Positions 31,439-40,454 of a stretch of DNA of 47,846 nucleotides are shown here, piece after piece. Source of the stretch: Maricaulis sp. GTDB lineage: Bacteria; Pseudomonadota; Alphaproteobacteria; Caulobacterales; Maricaulaceae. The notes beneath the pieces are model-generated. The model was given only the letters and a program-made list of their open reading frames with translations. It did not search any database and was not told the DNA's origin. The DNA is taken from the NCBI RefSeq assembly GCF_030149515.1, contig NZ_JASBRI010000023.1, forward strand, positions 1-47,846. The letters are read 5' to 3'. The position numbers and the translations under genes were made by a program. Position 1 is the stretch's first letter, and every line of letters starts with the position of its first letter.

Positions 31439-34012
31439 CTAGACCACCGCCTCCCCCGCCGGTTCGCGCATGTTGTACGAGCTCGCCATGACCCGGCCAT
31501 AGGCGCCGCCATTGGCGATCAGGATCACATCGCCCTCCTGCGTTTCCGGCATCAGGCGCTGGGCGCCCAGGCGGTCGGCGGTCTCGCAGATCGGGCCGAC
31601 GATGTCGGCGATGTATGACGCCTCGTCGTCGAGCCTCGTGAGGTTCACGATGTCGTGGCGGGCACCGTAGAGCGCCGGACGGATGAGCGAGTTCATACCG
31701 GTATTCAGGCCGACGAAGCGGGCGTCCGGCGTCTGCTTGAGCTGGGTCACCCGCGCCAGCAGCACGCCGGCCTCGGCGGAAATATAGCGGCCGGGCTCGA
31801 TCCAGAGTTTGTATTGCGGATGGGCGGTCTTGAGTTCGCCAAGCACCGCGTCCAGGGCGTCCATGTCGATGCGGCGCACGCCCGACGCCTCGTCGACCGA
31901 GAGTCCGCCGCCGAGATCGAGGATCTCCACGTCCGGCATCGACCGGGCCGTCTCGGCCAGGAATGTGCCGACCCGGCGCCAGTGATCGGGATCGGAAATG
32001 CCCGAACCGGAATGCACGTGCAGCCCGTTGATGACAGCTCCGGCCCCGGCGGCCAGCGCCTTCGCCTCCTCCAGCTCGTCGGCATGCAGACCGAACTTGG
32101 CCTCCGGACCGGCGGTGCGGACATGCTTGTGATGGCCTTCGGGGCGCTGGGGATTGATGCGCAGCGTGATCTTGCGGCCGGAGAAGAGGTCCGGCCAGGC
32201 GCGCAGCGGGTGCAGCCCGTCGAGCGTGACGTGGATGCCCAGTTCCAGCGCTTCGGCATATTCTGTCTTCGGCGCAAAATTCGGCGTGAACAGGATGCGG
32301 CCGGGATCGAGATCCGGCACCGCCTTCATCGCAGCGCGCACCTCGAAGATGGAGACGCATTCCACACCCAGCCCGGCCCGGACCGCGGTGCGGATCATGT
32401 CGGGATGACCATTGGCCTTCATCGCATACCAGCCGCGATCGAGATGTTTCAGGCCGGCCACGGCTTCGGCCCGCGTGCGTACCGTGTCGAGATCGTAGAC
32501 ATAGAGCGCACCGTCGGCGGGGCAGAGGTCCAGCAGCGCCTGGCGCTTGTCGCGCCACCAGCTGCCGGTTCCGGCCGGCGCTGCCTCGGTGAGATTTTCG
32601 CCGATCTCGCGCCAGGACGGGCCGAAGGTCTTGTCCCGCGGCCTGGGCTGGATCAGCCCGTCATGCAGGCGCCGGCACAGCGGCTTGCCCTGGTCGCCAT
32701 CGACCACGACGGTGAGATTGAGATCATTGGCGGCCTGCGAGACCAGGCGCACGGGATAGTGCGCAAAGGCCTCCATCGCAGGGCCCAGCTGGGCCAGGAG
32801 GGCGCGCACGCCGCGCCCCACCATGGAAACGGCGGCACAATCCTCGATCAGCGTGACTGTGGCGATGCGTGCCAGATCGTCTTCCAGGGCGCCGATCACA
32901 TCCGGCGTCAGGCCCGGATCGTCGTCCAGCGAAACGGTGACCGAGGTTTCCGATGTGGACACCAGATCGATCGAGACGCCATGGCGTGCGAAGGGTTCGA
33001 AGGCTTCCGCCAGAAAGCCGGAGGCGCGCCACATGCCACCGGTTTCCAGCGTGATCAGGCGCACGCCGTGCTTCACCGAGACCGCTTTCAGCCGCGGCGT
33101 GTCCTCGGACGGTGTGGTGGAGATCGTCGTGCCCGCCATGTCCGGCCGGTGGGTGCACAACACCTTCATTTCGATGCCGAAACGCCGCACGGGCGCGATC
33201 GCGCGCGGATGCAGGACGCCGGCCCCCATCGAGGCGAGTTCCTGGGCCTCTTCATAGGCGAGGGAGCGGATCTGGCGCGCGGCGCCCGTCAGGCGCGGGT
33301 CGGCGGAGAAGAAGCCGGGCACATCGGTCCAGATCTCGATCCGCGCGGCGCCCAGCTTGGCGGCAAAATAGCTCGCCGATGTATCCGATCCGCCACGGCC
33401 CAGAAGGGCGGTGTCGCCATCCTCGCGGCGGGCGATGAAGCCCTGGGTGACGATGACGTCCGGACCGTCCTGCAGCGCCGCCAGGAGCGCGTCGTCGCGG
33501 TCGTGGCGGCAATCGCAGGCAAGATAGCCGCGCGCGCCGGGAGCGGGCAGGGCTGTCAGGTGCTCGCGCGCATCCAGCCAGGCCGACATCACACCATCCT
33601 TCGCCAACCAGGCCTGACCCAGCGTCGTGGCCATCAGCTCGCCCTGGGCCATGATCCGCGCCTTCAGGCGCGGTGAGGCGTCGCCCGTCAGCGCCAGGCC
33701 GGCGCGCAGGCGGGTGAGTTCGTCGAAATAGGGTGCGAGCAGCGTGTCGCCGTCGACACCCAGTTCCCCGGCCAGTTCGAGATGCCGGTCCTTGATCGCC
33801 GCCAGCTCGGCCTCGCCGTCACCGGCGACGGCCCGGGTGACGAGCGTATCCAGGAGGTCGGAAATCTTTGCCACGGCGGAATGCACGACAAAGGCCCGTT
33901 TGCCCTCGGCTTTCACTTCCGCAATGCGTTTGGAGATCACGCGCCAGTCGGCCAGCGATTTGACGCTGGTGCCGCCGAATTTCAGGACGACCCAATTCTG
34001 CGCATGTTCCAT
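31439..34012 (-). CDS. lysC-lysA: Fused aspartate kinase and diaminopimelate decarboxylase (LysC-LysA)
   Basis: Carries out the first and the last steps of lysine synthesis in one 857-residue chain. Residues about 1-430 are an aspartokinase: KFGGTSVKS (about 11-19), GRGGSDTSASYFAAKLGA, the FSADPR motif, and two ACT-type regulatory repeats (about 300-430). Residues about 480-857 are a PLP-dependent decarboxylase: YAMKANGHPDMI with the PLP Lys (about 530), HVHSGSG, DLGGGLSVD, EPGRY, GPICETADRL with the catalytic Cys, and ANGGAYG. Such fusions are known in some proteobacteria (for example Xanthomonas). ATG 34012 (MEHAQNWVVLKFGG) has GGAG seven bases upstream and is preferred to an upstream in-frame start at 34129. 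It is divergent from the AMP nucleosidase gene. Confidence 0.95.
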   Translation of the reverse strand: MEHAQNWVVLKFGGTSVKSLADWRVISKRIAEVKAEGKRAFVVHSAVAKISDLLDTLVTRAVAGDGEAELAAIKDRHLELAGELGVDGDTLLAPYFDELTRLRAGLALTGDASPRLKARIMAQGELMATTLGQAWLAKDGVMSAWLDAREHLTALPAPGARGYLACDCRHDRDDALLAALQDGPDVIVTQGFIARREDGDTALLGRGGSDTSASYFAAKLGAARIEIWTDVPGFFSADPRLTGAARQIRSLAYEEAQELASMGAGVLHPRAIAPVRRFGIEMKVLCTHRPDMAGTTISTTPSEDTPRLKAVSVKHGVRLITLETGGMWRASGFLAEAFEPFARHGVSIDLVSTSETSVTVSLDDDPGLTPDVIGALEDDLARIATVTLIEDCAAVSMVGRGVRALLAQLGPAMEAFAHYPVRLVSQAANDLNLTVVVDGDQGKPLCRRLHDGLIQPRPRDKTFGPSWREIGENLTEAAPAGTGSWWRDKRQALLDLCPADGALYVYDLDTVRTRAEAVAGLKHLDRGWYAMKANGHPDMIRTAVRAGLGVECVSIFEVRAAMKAVPDLDPGRILFTPNFAPKTEYAEALELGIHVTLDGLHPLRAWPDLFSGRKITLRINPQRPEGHHKHVRTAGPEAKFGLHADELEEAKALAAGAGAVINGLHVHSGSGISDPDHWRRVGTFLAETARSMPDVEILDLGGGLSVDEASGVRRIDMDALDAVLGELKTAHPQYKLWIEPGRYISAEAGVLLARVTQLKQTPDARFVGLNTGMNSLIRPALYGARHDIVNLTRLDDEASYIADIVGPICETADRLGAQRLMPETQEGDVILIANGGAYGRVMASSYNMREPAGEAVV

Positions 34013-34178
34013 GTCCAACTCCACGTCTTCAGCCTTGTGGCGGGCAACGGGCGTGCTTACAGGCTCGATGCCTTCAGGCCAATGCCATCTTGCGTTTTTG
34101 GACCGATTTCCGCAGTGCAGGCCTGTCATGCGGAGTTTCGGCTTTTATCCGGCCGCGAAATGGGGCATGAGACCGGCG

Positions 34179-35642
34179 ATGACAGTCTTTACGGTTGCGA
34201 ACAGCCCCGAAGAAGCGGTGGAGCAGCTCGATGCGCTCTATCAGGCTTCCGTCGAACGTCTCCAGACAGCCCTGAAATCCTTCCTCGCCGGGGGCAAGCC
34301 GCCGTCGGAAAAAGATCGGAAATCCGGGGCCTTCGTCTATCCCGAATTGCGCGTGACCTATCTGCCCGACGGCCCGCCGCCGCCGGTGAGTCGCGCCTTC
34401 GGGAAATTCACCGATACCGGCGTCTATGCGTCCACGATCACGCATCCGCACCTCTACAGGGCCTATCTGATCGAACAGCTGACCCTGCTGGCCGACCAGT
34501 ACGAGATCACCATCGAGACCGGGCCGTCCCAGACCGAGATCCCCTTCTCCTACGTGCTCGACGGGGCGGACGATCTGGACATGAATGCGGCCAGCCCGGC
34601 CGAACTCGTCCGCCACTTCCCCTATGCGGATCTCAGCCGCATCGATGACGAACTGCCCAACGGTCTGAAACCGTCGGTGCCGGGCGAGGTGAAACCCCTG
34701 TCGCTGTTCGAGGCGCCGCGGGTGGATTATTCGCTGCAGCGGCTGCGCCACTACACCGGCACGCCCTATGAAGACACCCAGCAGTTTATCCTCTTCACCA
34801 ATTATCACCGCTATGTCGACGCCTTCACGGCCTGGGCGATCCGCCAGCTGAAGGAAGACAATCACTACGAGGCCTTTTCGGCGGCGGGCCATGTCCGTGT
34901 CGATGCGTCGACGCCGAATGCTCACGCGGTTGTCGAGGGGGCGCCCTGGCGGCGCTTCCAGATGCCGGCCTATCACCTCATCGCACCGGGCGGGCGGGGC
35001 AACACCCTGGTGAATATCGGCGTGGGCCCGTCGAACGCAAAGACGATCACAGACCATCTCGCCGTGCTGCGTCCGCAATGCTGGCTGATGATCGGCCATT
35101 GCGGCGGCCTCAGGCATTCCCAGCGGCTGGGCGATTATGTTCTGGCACACGCCTATCTGCGCTATGACGCGGTGCTGGACGAGGATCTGCCGCTGGAAGT
35201 GCCGGTCCCGCCGATCGCGGAAATCCAGATCGCCCTGGAAAATGCCGTTGCCTCGGTGTCCGGCGATACCGGCGAAGCCCTCAAGGCGCGCCTGCGCACC
35301 GGCACGGTGGCGACCTATGCGGACCGGAACTGGGAACTGCGCTATGCGGCCCAGGCGCGCCGTATCAACCAGTCGCGCGCCATCGCGGTGGACATGGAAT
35401 CGGCGACCATTGCCGCCAACGGCCTGCGCCTGCGGGTGCCCTACGGCACGCTGCTGTGCGTTTCGGACAAGCCCCTGCATGGCGAGCTGAAACTGCCCGG
35501 CGCCGCCAATCTCTTCTATCAGCGCTCGGTGTCCGAACACCTGGCCGCGGGGATCGAGACCATCGAAATCCTCAAGCGCGACGAGGCCACAGCCCTGCAT
35601 TCGCGCAAACTGAGAAGTTTCGACGAGCCGCCGTTCAGATAG
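34179..35642 (+). CDS. amn: AMP nucleosidase
   Basis: Splits AMP to adenine and ribose 5-phosphate, a purine-balance reaction. 487 residues (E. coli Amn is 484). An N-terminal regulatory domain (about 1-170, with ASTITHPHLYRAYL) is followed by a phosphorylase-like core: GRGNTLVNIGVGPSNAKTI, IGHCGGLRHSQRLGDYVLA, and AVDMESATIAANG, with the Glu that binds the ribose. The C-terminus ends SFDEPPFR as usual. ATG starts at 34128, 34167 and 34179 are all in frame; 34179 (MTVFTVANSPEEA) fits the length best. Activity in E. coli is phosphate-sensitive, and a single perfect Pho half-site (CTGTCAT at 34123) lies upstream, but without a second half. Confidence 0.93.
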   Translation: MTVFTVANSPEEAVEQLDALYQASVERLQTALKSFLAGGKPPSEKDRKSGAFVYPELRVTYLPDGPPPPVSRAFGKFTDTGVYASTITHPHLYRAYLIEQLTLLADQYEITIETGPSQTEIPFSYVLDGADDLDMNAASPAELVRHFPYADLSRIDDELPNGLKPSVPGEVKPLSLFEAPRVDYSLQRLRHYTGTPYEDTQQFILFTNYHRYVDAFTAWAIRQLKEDNHYEAFSAAGHVRVDASTPNAHAVVEGAPWRRFQMPAYHLIAPGGRGNTLVNIGVGPSNAKTITDHLAVLRPQCWLMIGHCGGLRHSQRLGDYVLAHAYLRYDAVLDEDLPLEVPVPPIAEIQIALENAVASVSGDTGEALKARLRTGTVATYADRNWELRYAAQARRINQSRAIAVDMESATIAANGLRLRVPYGTLLCVSDKPLHGELKLPGAANLFYQRSVSEHLAAGIETIEILKRDEATALHSRKLRSFDEPPFR

Positions 35643-35711
35643 GCGGGGCTTCCGGGTGTCACGGTCCGCGTTTTCTGCCTATTCTGGCGCTTCAAGAACG
35701 CGGATCGGACA

Positions 35712-36356
35712 ATGGCAACAAACTCTTCCCTGAAATCCTGGCTCGCCCGCGCCGTCATCGAGGGCGCGCTGATCGTGTTCGCGGTGGTGCTGGGTTTCGT
35801 CGTCAACGAATGGCGCGAGGACGTGTCCGACCGGCGCGCCGCCGAGGCCGCCATGAACCGGGTCGTCGCCGAGATCGAGACCAATATCGCCCAGCTGGAA
35901 GCCGTGGTGGACTACCATGAAGCCGTGGTCGAACGGATCGACGAACGCCTGGCCGAGATCGAGGCGGCGGGCGAACCGGTGCGCGGCATCCCCTTTGACG
36001 AATATCCCGAACTTCTGCCGCGCGGTGTGAATGCGCCGGGCCTGTCCGATTTCGCCTGGGCGCACGCCCAGGAGCACGGACGGCTGGATGTGCTGCCCTA
36101 CGATCTCGTCGCGGCAACCGCCCGCACCTACGGCATGCAGGCCAGCGGCGTCGAGGCGACCTGGCGGCAGATCGTCGAACTCCTGTTTGCCGGCCCGCAG
36201 GTCATGCGCGAACAGGATGTCGAGGCCAGCCTGCGCTTTACGCAGATCGGTTTCACCGAACTGGCCTCCCAGGAACGCTTCCTGATCGACCAGTACCGGC
36301 GTGTACTGGAGGCCTTGCGGGCCAGCGGGCTGGGCCGGGAGGAGGCATCGCAATAG
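35712..36356 (+). CDS. Single-pass membrane protein of unknown function
   Basis: 214 residues with one transmembrane helix (about 14-33, AVIEGALIVFAVVLGFVVNEW), then a helical, acidic region (about 45-85, probably coiled coil) and a mostly helical C-terminus. The VVLGFVVNEWRE segment is found in a family of small alphaproteobacterial and marine bacterial membrane proteins (DUF6090-like) without assigned function. The ATG is the first in the frame; the ribosome site is weak. It lies between amn and a phosphatase gene, all on the same strand with gaps of about 65-70 bp. Confidence 0.7.
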   Translation: MATNSSLKSWLARAVIEGALIVFAVVLGFVVNEWREDVSDRRAAEAAMNRVVAEIETNIAQLEAVVDYHEAVVERIDERLAEIEAAGEPVRGIPFDEYPELLPRGVNAPGLSDFAWAHAQEHGRLDVLPYDLVAATARTYGMQASGVEATWRQIVELLFAGPQVMREQDVEASLRFTQIGFTELASQERFLIDQYRRVLEALRASGLGREEASQ

Positions 36357-36421
36357 CGCGGCCGCCCGGACCGTCATGATCGCCTCTTGCCGCGGCGCGG
36401 CCGATTGCGTACGTCCGGGGC

Positions 36422-37186
36422 ATGACTCGCATCACACCGCTCGACGGCGTTCACAATTTCCGCCACTTCCACGGCTATGACGCGGCCGATGGCCGGACGG
36501 TGCGTGCCGGGCTCTACCGCTCCGGCCATCTCAGCCGTGCCAGCGACAAGGACCGCGATCTCATGCGTGAGCTCGGTATCCGGGTCGTGGCCGATTTGCG
36601 CAAGCCGCCCGAACGCGAGGCCGAACCGTCGGTCTGGCCGGAGAATGTGCGGGTCATCGCGTCCGATCTGGGCGATACCGGCGAGCCGCCGCACCTGGCC
36701 TTCCTGCGCAAGGGGATCCATACCGCCGAGGCGGTGCGCGACTACATGCTTTCGGCCTATCGCCGCATTCCCATGGAAGAGGGCAACAAACAGGTCTATC
36801 GCGAGGGCTACAGGGCGCTCGCCTCCGGCGAGGCCGACAGCGGTTTTCTGGTGCATTGCGCCGCGGGCAAGGACCGGACAGGCATTTTCTGCGCCCTCAT
36901 TCTCGACGAGCTGGGTGTCGATCGCGACACGGTCGTGGAGGATTATCTCCTGACAAATTCCGCCGTCGATTTCGACAGCATCATTCCGCGCATCCAGGAA
37001 CGGTCGCGTGAGCAGTACGGCCAGGCCATGCCGGCCGAAATGATGCAGGTCTTTCTCGGCGTCGACGGCGATTATCTGCACCAGGCCTTCGAGACGATCG
37101 GCGGTGTACAGCACTATGTCCGGGAACATCTGGGTATCGGCGAAGACGAGCGGGCCGCGCTTCGCGCGCGTTGGCTGACGTCCTGA
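36422..37186 (+). CDS. Tyrosine-phosphatase-like protein (DSP3 / Y_phosphatase3 family)
   Basis: 254 residues. The catalytic P-loop is HCAAGKDRTG (about 145-154), with nucleophile Cys146 and Arg152; the flanking segments NFRHFHGYDAADG, AGLYRSGHLSRAS and VVADLRKPPERE are typical of bacterial members. The Lys-Asp after Gly (AGKDRTG) is typical of enzymes with phosphoinositide or lipid phosphatase activity as well as tyrosine phosphatases. No signal peptide, so cytoplasmic. Its gene is 25 bp before pabB. I see no substrate clue. Confidence 0.85.
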   Translation: MTRITPLDGVHNFRHFHGYDAADGRTVRAGLYRSGHLSRASDKDRDLMRELGIRVVADLRKPPEREAEPSVWPENVRVIASDLGDTGEPPHLAFLRKGIHTAEAVRDYMLSAYRRIPMEEGNKQVYREGYRALASGEADSGFLVHCAAGKDRTGIFCALILDELGVDRDTVVEDYLLTNSAVDFDSIIPRIQERSREQYGQAMPAEMMQVFLGVDGDYLHQAFETIGGVQHYVREHLGIGEDERAALRARWLTS

Positions 37187-37211
37187 CGGTCCGAAAGGCA
37201 ATTGGCCGGTC

Positions 37212-38486
37212 ATGAACGGCTACGCACTCAGCCTGCCCTGGCGCGACCCGCTCGCCGCCTTTGCCCCGCTGGCCGGTGAGCCGCATGCGCTGCTGCTGCA
37301 TGACGGGCGCAATGAGCGGGCCCGGATCTTCGCCGCGCCCGATGCCGTGTTCCAGGGCGAGGGGCGGGATGCGTTCGAAGCGCTGGCCGTGTCTGCGCGG
37401 ACACGCGGCGGCATGCATGCCGGTCTTCTGGGATACGATCTGGCGGCCGCCTTCGAACGCCTGCCGCATCTGGATACCCGCTGGCCGCCCCTGGCCATGG
37501 GCCGCTATGCGTGCTGGGCCGAGTTCGACCGGGCTGCGGGCCGGCTGGTCGTGCATGCACCGGACCGGGCCGGGGCCGAGGCCTTCGCGGCCGGGCTCGG
37601 CGAGGGCATGCCCGATGCGCCGGCTGTGCCGTCCTGTACGGCCCGCTGGATGCCGCGCTGGACGCCGGAGATGTATCTGGCGGCGGCCCGCAAGGCGCGA
37701 AACTATGTTCATGCCGGGGACGTGTTCCAGGTCAACCTGTCCCAGGGGTTCGACGTTGAACTGGCGGCCGGCGACGGGCCCTGGCCCGTCTTCCGCCGCC
37801 TGTGCGAACACTCGCCGGCCCCGCATGCCGCCTATTTCTGTCTGGGCGGCGACCGCGTGGTGGTGACCAATTCGCCGGAACGCTTCCTCCGGGTCCGCAA
37901 CCGCAGGGTCGAGGCGCGGCCGATCAAGGGAACGCGCCGCCGGGCGGCCGATCCGTGCGAGGATGCCGCGCTCGCCGCCGAACTGGCGGCCAGCGCCAAG
38001 GACCGGGCGGAAAACCTCATGATCGTCGACCTGATGCGCAACGACCTGTCGCGCGTGTGCGCGCCCGGCAGTGTCGTCGTGCCCCGGCTGTGCGAGGTCG
38101 AAACTTATGCCAATGTGCATCATCTCGTGTCGGTGGTTGAGGGCGCATTGGCGCCGGAGCGCGACGTCTATGACCTTCTGGCCGCCAGTTTTCCGCCGGG
38201 CTCGATCACCGGTGCGCCGAAGGTGAGGGCGATGGAGATCATTTCCGAACTCGAAGCCGAACCGCGCGGACCCTATTGCGGGGCCCTCGGCTGGATCGAT
38301 GGAGACGGGGCGATGGACCTCAATGTCATGATCCGCACCGCGGCCCTGCGCCGGACGGGGACGGGATGGCGCGCCAGCCTGCGATCGGGCGGCGGCATCG
38401 TTGCCGACAGCGATCCCCAGGCGGAATACGAGGAGACCCTGACCAAGGTCTCGGCCCTGCGCCGGGCGCTGGGGGCTTCGGCATGA
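37212..38486 (+). CDS. pabB: Aminodeoxychorismate synthase component I
   Basis: Converts chorismate and ammonia to 4-amino-4-deoxychorismate for folate. 424 residues. An N-terminal anthranilate-synthase-I-like domain precedes the chorismate-binding domain (about 150-420), which shows VFQVNLSQGF, the PIKGTRRR segment with the active-site Lys (about 239) that marks PabB rather than TrpE, ENLMIVDLMRNDLSRV, and GSITGAPKVRAMEII. The amidotransferase partner PabA is not in the window. It overlaps pabC by 4 nt (ATGA). Confidence 0.93.
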   Translation: MNGYALSLPWRDPLAAFAPLAGEPHALLLHDGRNERARIFAAPDAVFQGEGRDAFEALAVSARTRGGMHAGLLGYDLAAAFERLPHLDTRWPPLAMGRYACWAEFDRAAGRLVVHAPDRAGAEAFAAGLGEGMPDAPAVPSCTARWMPRWTPEMYLAAARKARNYVHAGDVFQVNLSQGFDVELAAGDGPWPVFRRLCEHSPAPHAAYFCLGGDRVVVTNSPERFLRVRNRRVEARPIKGTRRRAADPCEDAALAAELAASAKDRAENLMIVDLMRNDLSRVCAPGSVVVPRLCEVETYANVHHLVSVVEGALAPERDVYDLLAASFPPGSITGAPKVRAMEIISELEAEPRGPYCGALGWIDGDGAMDLNVMIRTAALRRTGTGWRASLRSGGGIVADSDPQAEYEETLTKVSALRRALGASA

Positions 38487-39289
38487 GCGGGCCGGTCGTC
38501 TGGCATGACGGGGCGTGGATTGCGGCGGGCGAGGCCTTCTGGCCGGCCGCCGACCGGGGCGCGCTTCTGGGCGATGGCGTGTTCGAAACGCTGTTCTGGC
38601 GCAAGGGAGCCGTCGACCGGCTCGAGCGGCACATGGACCGTCTGGAAAATGCCTGTGCGGCCTTCGGTCTGACCTGTCCGGTCACGCGTGACCAGCTTGG
38701 CGATCTGGCCGCCGAACTGTGCGAGCGCAACGGACTGACCCTTGCCGCGCTGCGCCTGACGGTTACGGCCGGGATCGGCCCGCGCGGTCTCGATCGCGAT
38801 CCCGAGGCACAGCCCTCGGTCCTGCTCACGGCCATGCGGCGAACGTCGCCGCCGTCCTCGATCGCCCTTGCGACCAGCCGGATACGCCGCTCTCCGACCA
38901 GCCCTGCCGCCGCGTACAAGACGCTGGGCTATACCGACAATCTGGCAGCCCGGCGCGAGGCGCGGCAGGCGGGGGCAGGCATGGCGCTGCTGCTGGATAC
39001 CGGGGGTTATCTCTCCGGCGCCGACTGCGCAAACCTGTTCTGGATGCGCTCGGGCACGCTCTTCACGCCGGGTATGGAATGCGCGGTCCTGCCCGGGACG
39101 GTTCGTGCCGCGATCCTCGACCGGCTGCCTGTGGAAACCGGCGCATTCGGGCGTGAGGCCCTGGTCGGTGCGGAATGCGTTTTCGTGACCAATGCGCTGA
39201 TGGGCGCGGTGCCGGTCTCGGCCCTGGACGGCCGGGCCGTGGCGACCGGATCGGGTATTCCCGGATCGATCGCGGAGATTCTGGACTAG
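38483..39289 (+). CDS. pabC: 4-amino-4-deoxychorismate lyase
   Basis: PLP fold-type IV enzyme that releases pyruvate to give p-aminobenzoate. 268 residues. RGALLGDGVFETLFW is the usual start of class IV aminotransferases, the PLP Lys is in YKTLGYTDNL (about 153), and the loop SGADCANLFWMRSGTLFTP resembles E. coli PabC rather than branched-chain aminotransferases. The start overlaps the pabB stop. The gene ends 10 bp before the convergent tad genes, with no room for a terminator. Confidence 0.9.
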   Translation: MSGPVVWHDGAWIAAGEAFWPAADRGALLGDGVFETLFWRKGAVDRLERHMDRLENACAAFGLTCPVTRDQLGDLAAELCERNGLTLAALRLTVTAGIGPRGLDRDPEAQPSVLLTAMRRTSPPSSIALATSRIRRSPTSPAAAYKTLGYTDNLAARREARQAGAGMALLLDTGGYLSGADCANLFWMRSGTLFTPGMECAVLPGTVRAAILDRLPVETGAFGREALVGAECVFVTNALMGAVPVSALDGRAVATGSGIPGSIAEILD

Positions 39290-39299
39290 GTTCCGCCGC

Positions 39300-39839
39300 C
39301 TATTCGCGCGAAACCACGATGGAGCGGCGCGGGCGCAGATAGAAGACTTCGCTGATATCGAAATGGCTGACGCCGAGCTCGTTGAACATGGTCTCGTAGC
39401 GGTATTCCACCTCGACCATGATGATCGACCGGTTCGGCTGAAGGACGCCATTGGGCACATTCACCGATCCGCCCTCGGCATAGGGACCCATGCCCACGGC
39501 ATCGCTCCACTGGACCTCGACCTCGTCATCATTGTTCATCATCACGCTGGAAATACGTATCTGCAGCGGCTCGGCGTTGAACGGGGCGACAATAACGGCG
39601 CCGGCATTGAGGATGTCGGCAATCTCGTCGTCGGTGATCACATCGTCCTGGGCAACGAGGTCGGCCAGTGCGCTCGACGCACTGGTGATCTTGCGGTCGA
39701 TCGACAGGGCCAGGCTGACCTCGACCGCGCCGAGATAGAGCAGGATCATGAAGGGCGCGATCAGCGCGAATTCCACGGCGGACACGCCGTGTGTCTCGCG
39801 TCCGAAACGGCGCAGGCGGCTGAAAAGGGCGCTAATCAT
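39300..39839 (-). CDS. TadE/TadG-like pilus pseudopilin
   Basis: 179 residues. An N-terminal cytoplasmic stretch ends in a prepilin-like motif, GVSAVEFALIAPFMILLYLG (about 19-38), with Glu at +5 relative to the Gly and a hydrophobic helix. The remaining part is periplasmic and beta-rich. TadE and TadG proteins are minor pseudopilins of Tad (Flp) pili. Its start overlaps the preceding TadE/G gene by 8 nt, so both are in one operon on the strand opposite to flp. Confidence 0.87.
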   Translation of the reverse strand: MISALFSRLRRFGRETHGVSAVEFALIAPFMILLYLGAVEVSLALSIDRKITSASSALADLVAQDDVITDDEIADILNAGAVIVAPFNAEPLQIRISSVMMNNDDEVEVQWSDAVGMGPYAEGGSVNVPNGVLQPNRSIIMVEVEYRYETMFNELGVSHFDISEVFYLRPRRSIVVSRE

Positions 39840-40389
39840 CGAAGGGCTCGTTTCTGAAGACCGTGGCGGCGGTGATCAGGCGCTGATTGCCTTCCATGTT
39901 CGAGAGTGCACCGCCGAAATTGGGCGTCATCAGCGACCAGCGGTAGAAGACGCGCACCAGCACGATGTCGCCGGCATCGCCCGGATCCCAGCCGAAACCG
40001 GAATCGTCCATCGAACCGTCTTGCTGGACCGGGCTGGACTGGTCGACATCGTCGAAATCCTCGAACACCTGGACATCGATGGCGAGGCGGTCGCAATTGC
40101 CGATCACGGCGATGCGGTCGCAGACTTCCTGGCGGAACTGGCCCTGCGACATGCCGTCGGTCTGGGCCTGTCCGGTGCGGATCTGGCGGGCGGCCTCCAG
40201 GACGGCATTTTCCAGCACGGTGCCGGTGAAGAACACCGCGGCAATCTCGATCATCGCAAACAGCAGGAAGAAGAAGGGCGCGCCGATCATGGCGAACTCG
40301 ACCGCCGTGGCGCCGGACCGGTCGCGGCCGAAGTGGCGCCGGCCTGGCGCTTCGCCTGTATTGCCGATACTGCCGGACAAACGGATCAT
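39832..40389 (-). CDS. TadE/TadG-like pilus pseudopilin
   Basis: 185 residues with the prepilin-like segment SGATAVEFAMIGAPFFFLLFAMIEIA (see residues about 25-50; Glu +5 in VEF), a hydrophobic helix, and a periplasmic region with a Cys pair (about 110 and 118). A TadE domain (ENAVLEAARQIRTGQAQ) is clear. ATG 40389 (MIRLSG) is the natural start; an upstream extension would be Arg-rich and non-conserved. First of the two minus-strand pseudopilin genes. Confidence 0.87.
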   Translation of the reverse strand: MIRLSGSIGNTGEAPGRRHFGRDRSGATAVEFAMIGAPFFFLLFAMIEIAAVFFTGTVLENAVLEAARQIRTGQAQTDGMSQGQFRQEVCDRIAVIGNCDRLAIDVQVFEDFDDVDQSSPVQQDGSMDDSGFGWDPGDAGDIVLVRVFYRWSLMTPNFGGALSNMEGNQRLITAATVFRNEPFDD

Positions 40390-40454
40390 GCCGTTCCCCT
40401 CCACCCGAATTGGTTCAAAGCGCCAGGGTGTGTTCCCTGGTTCTGTCGCTTTCG

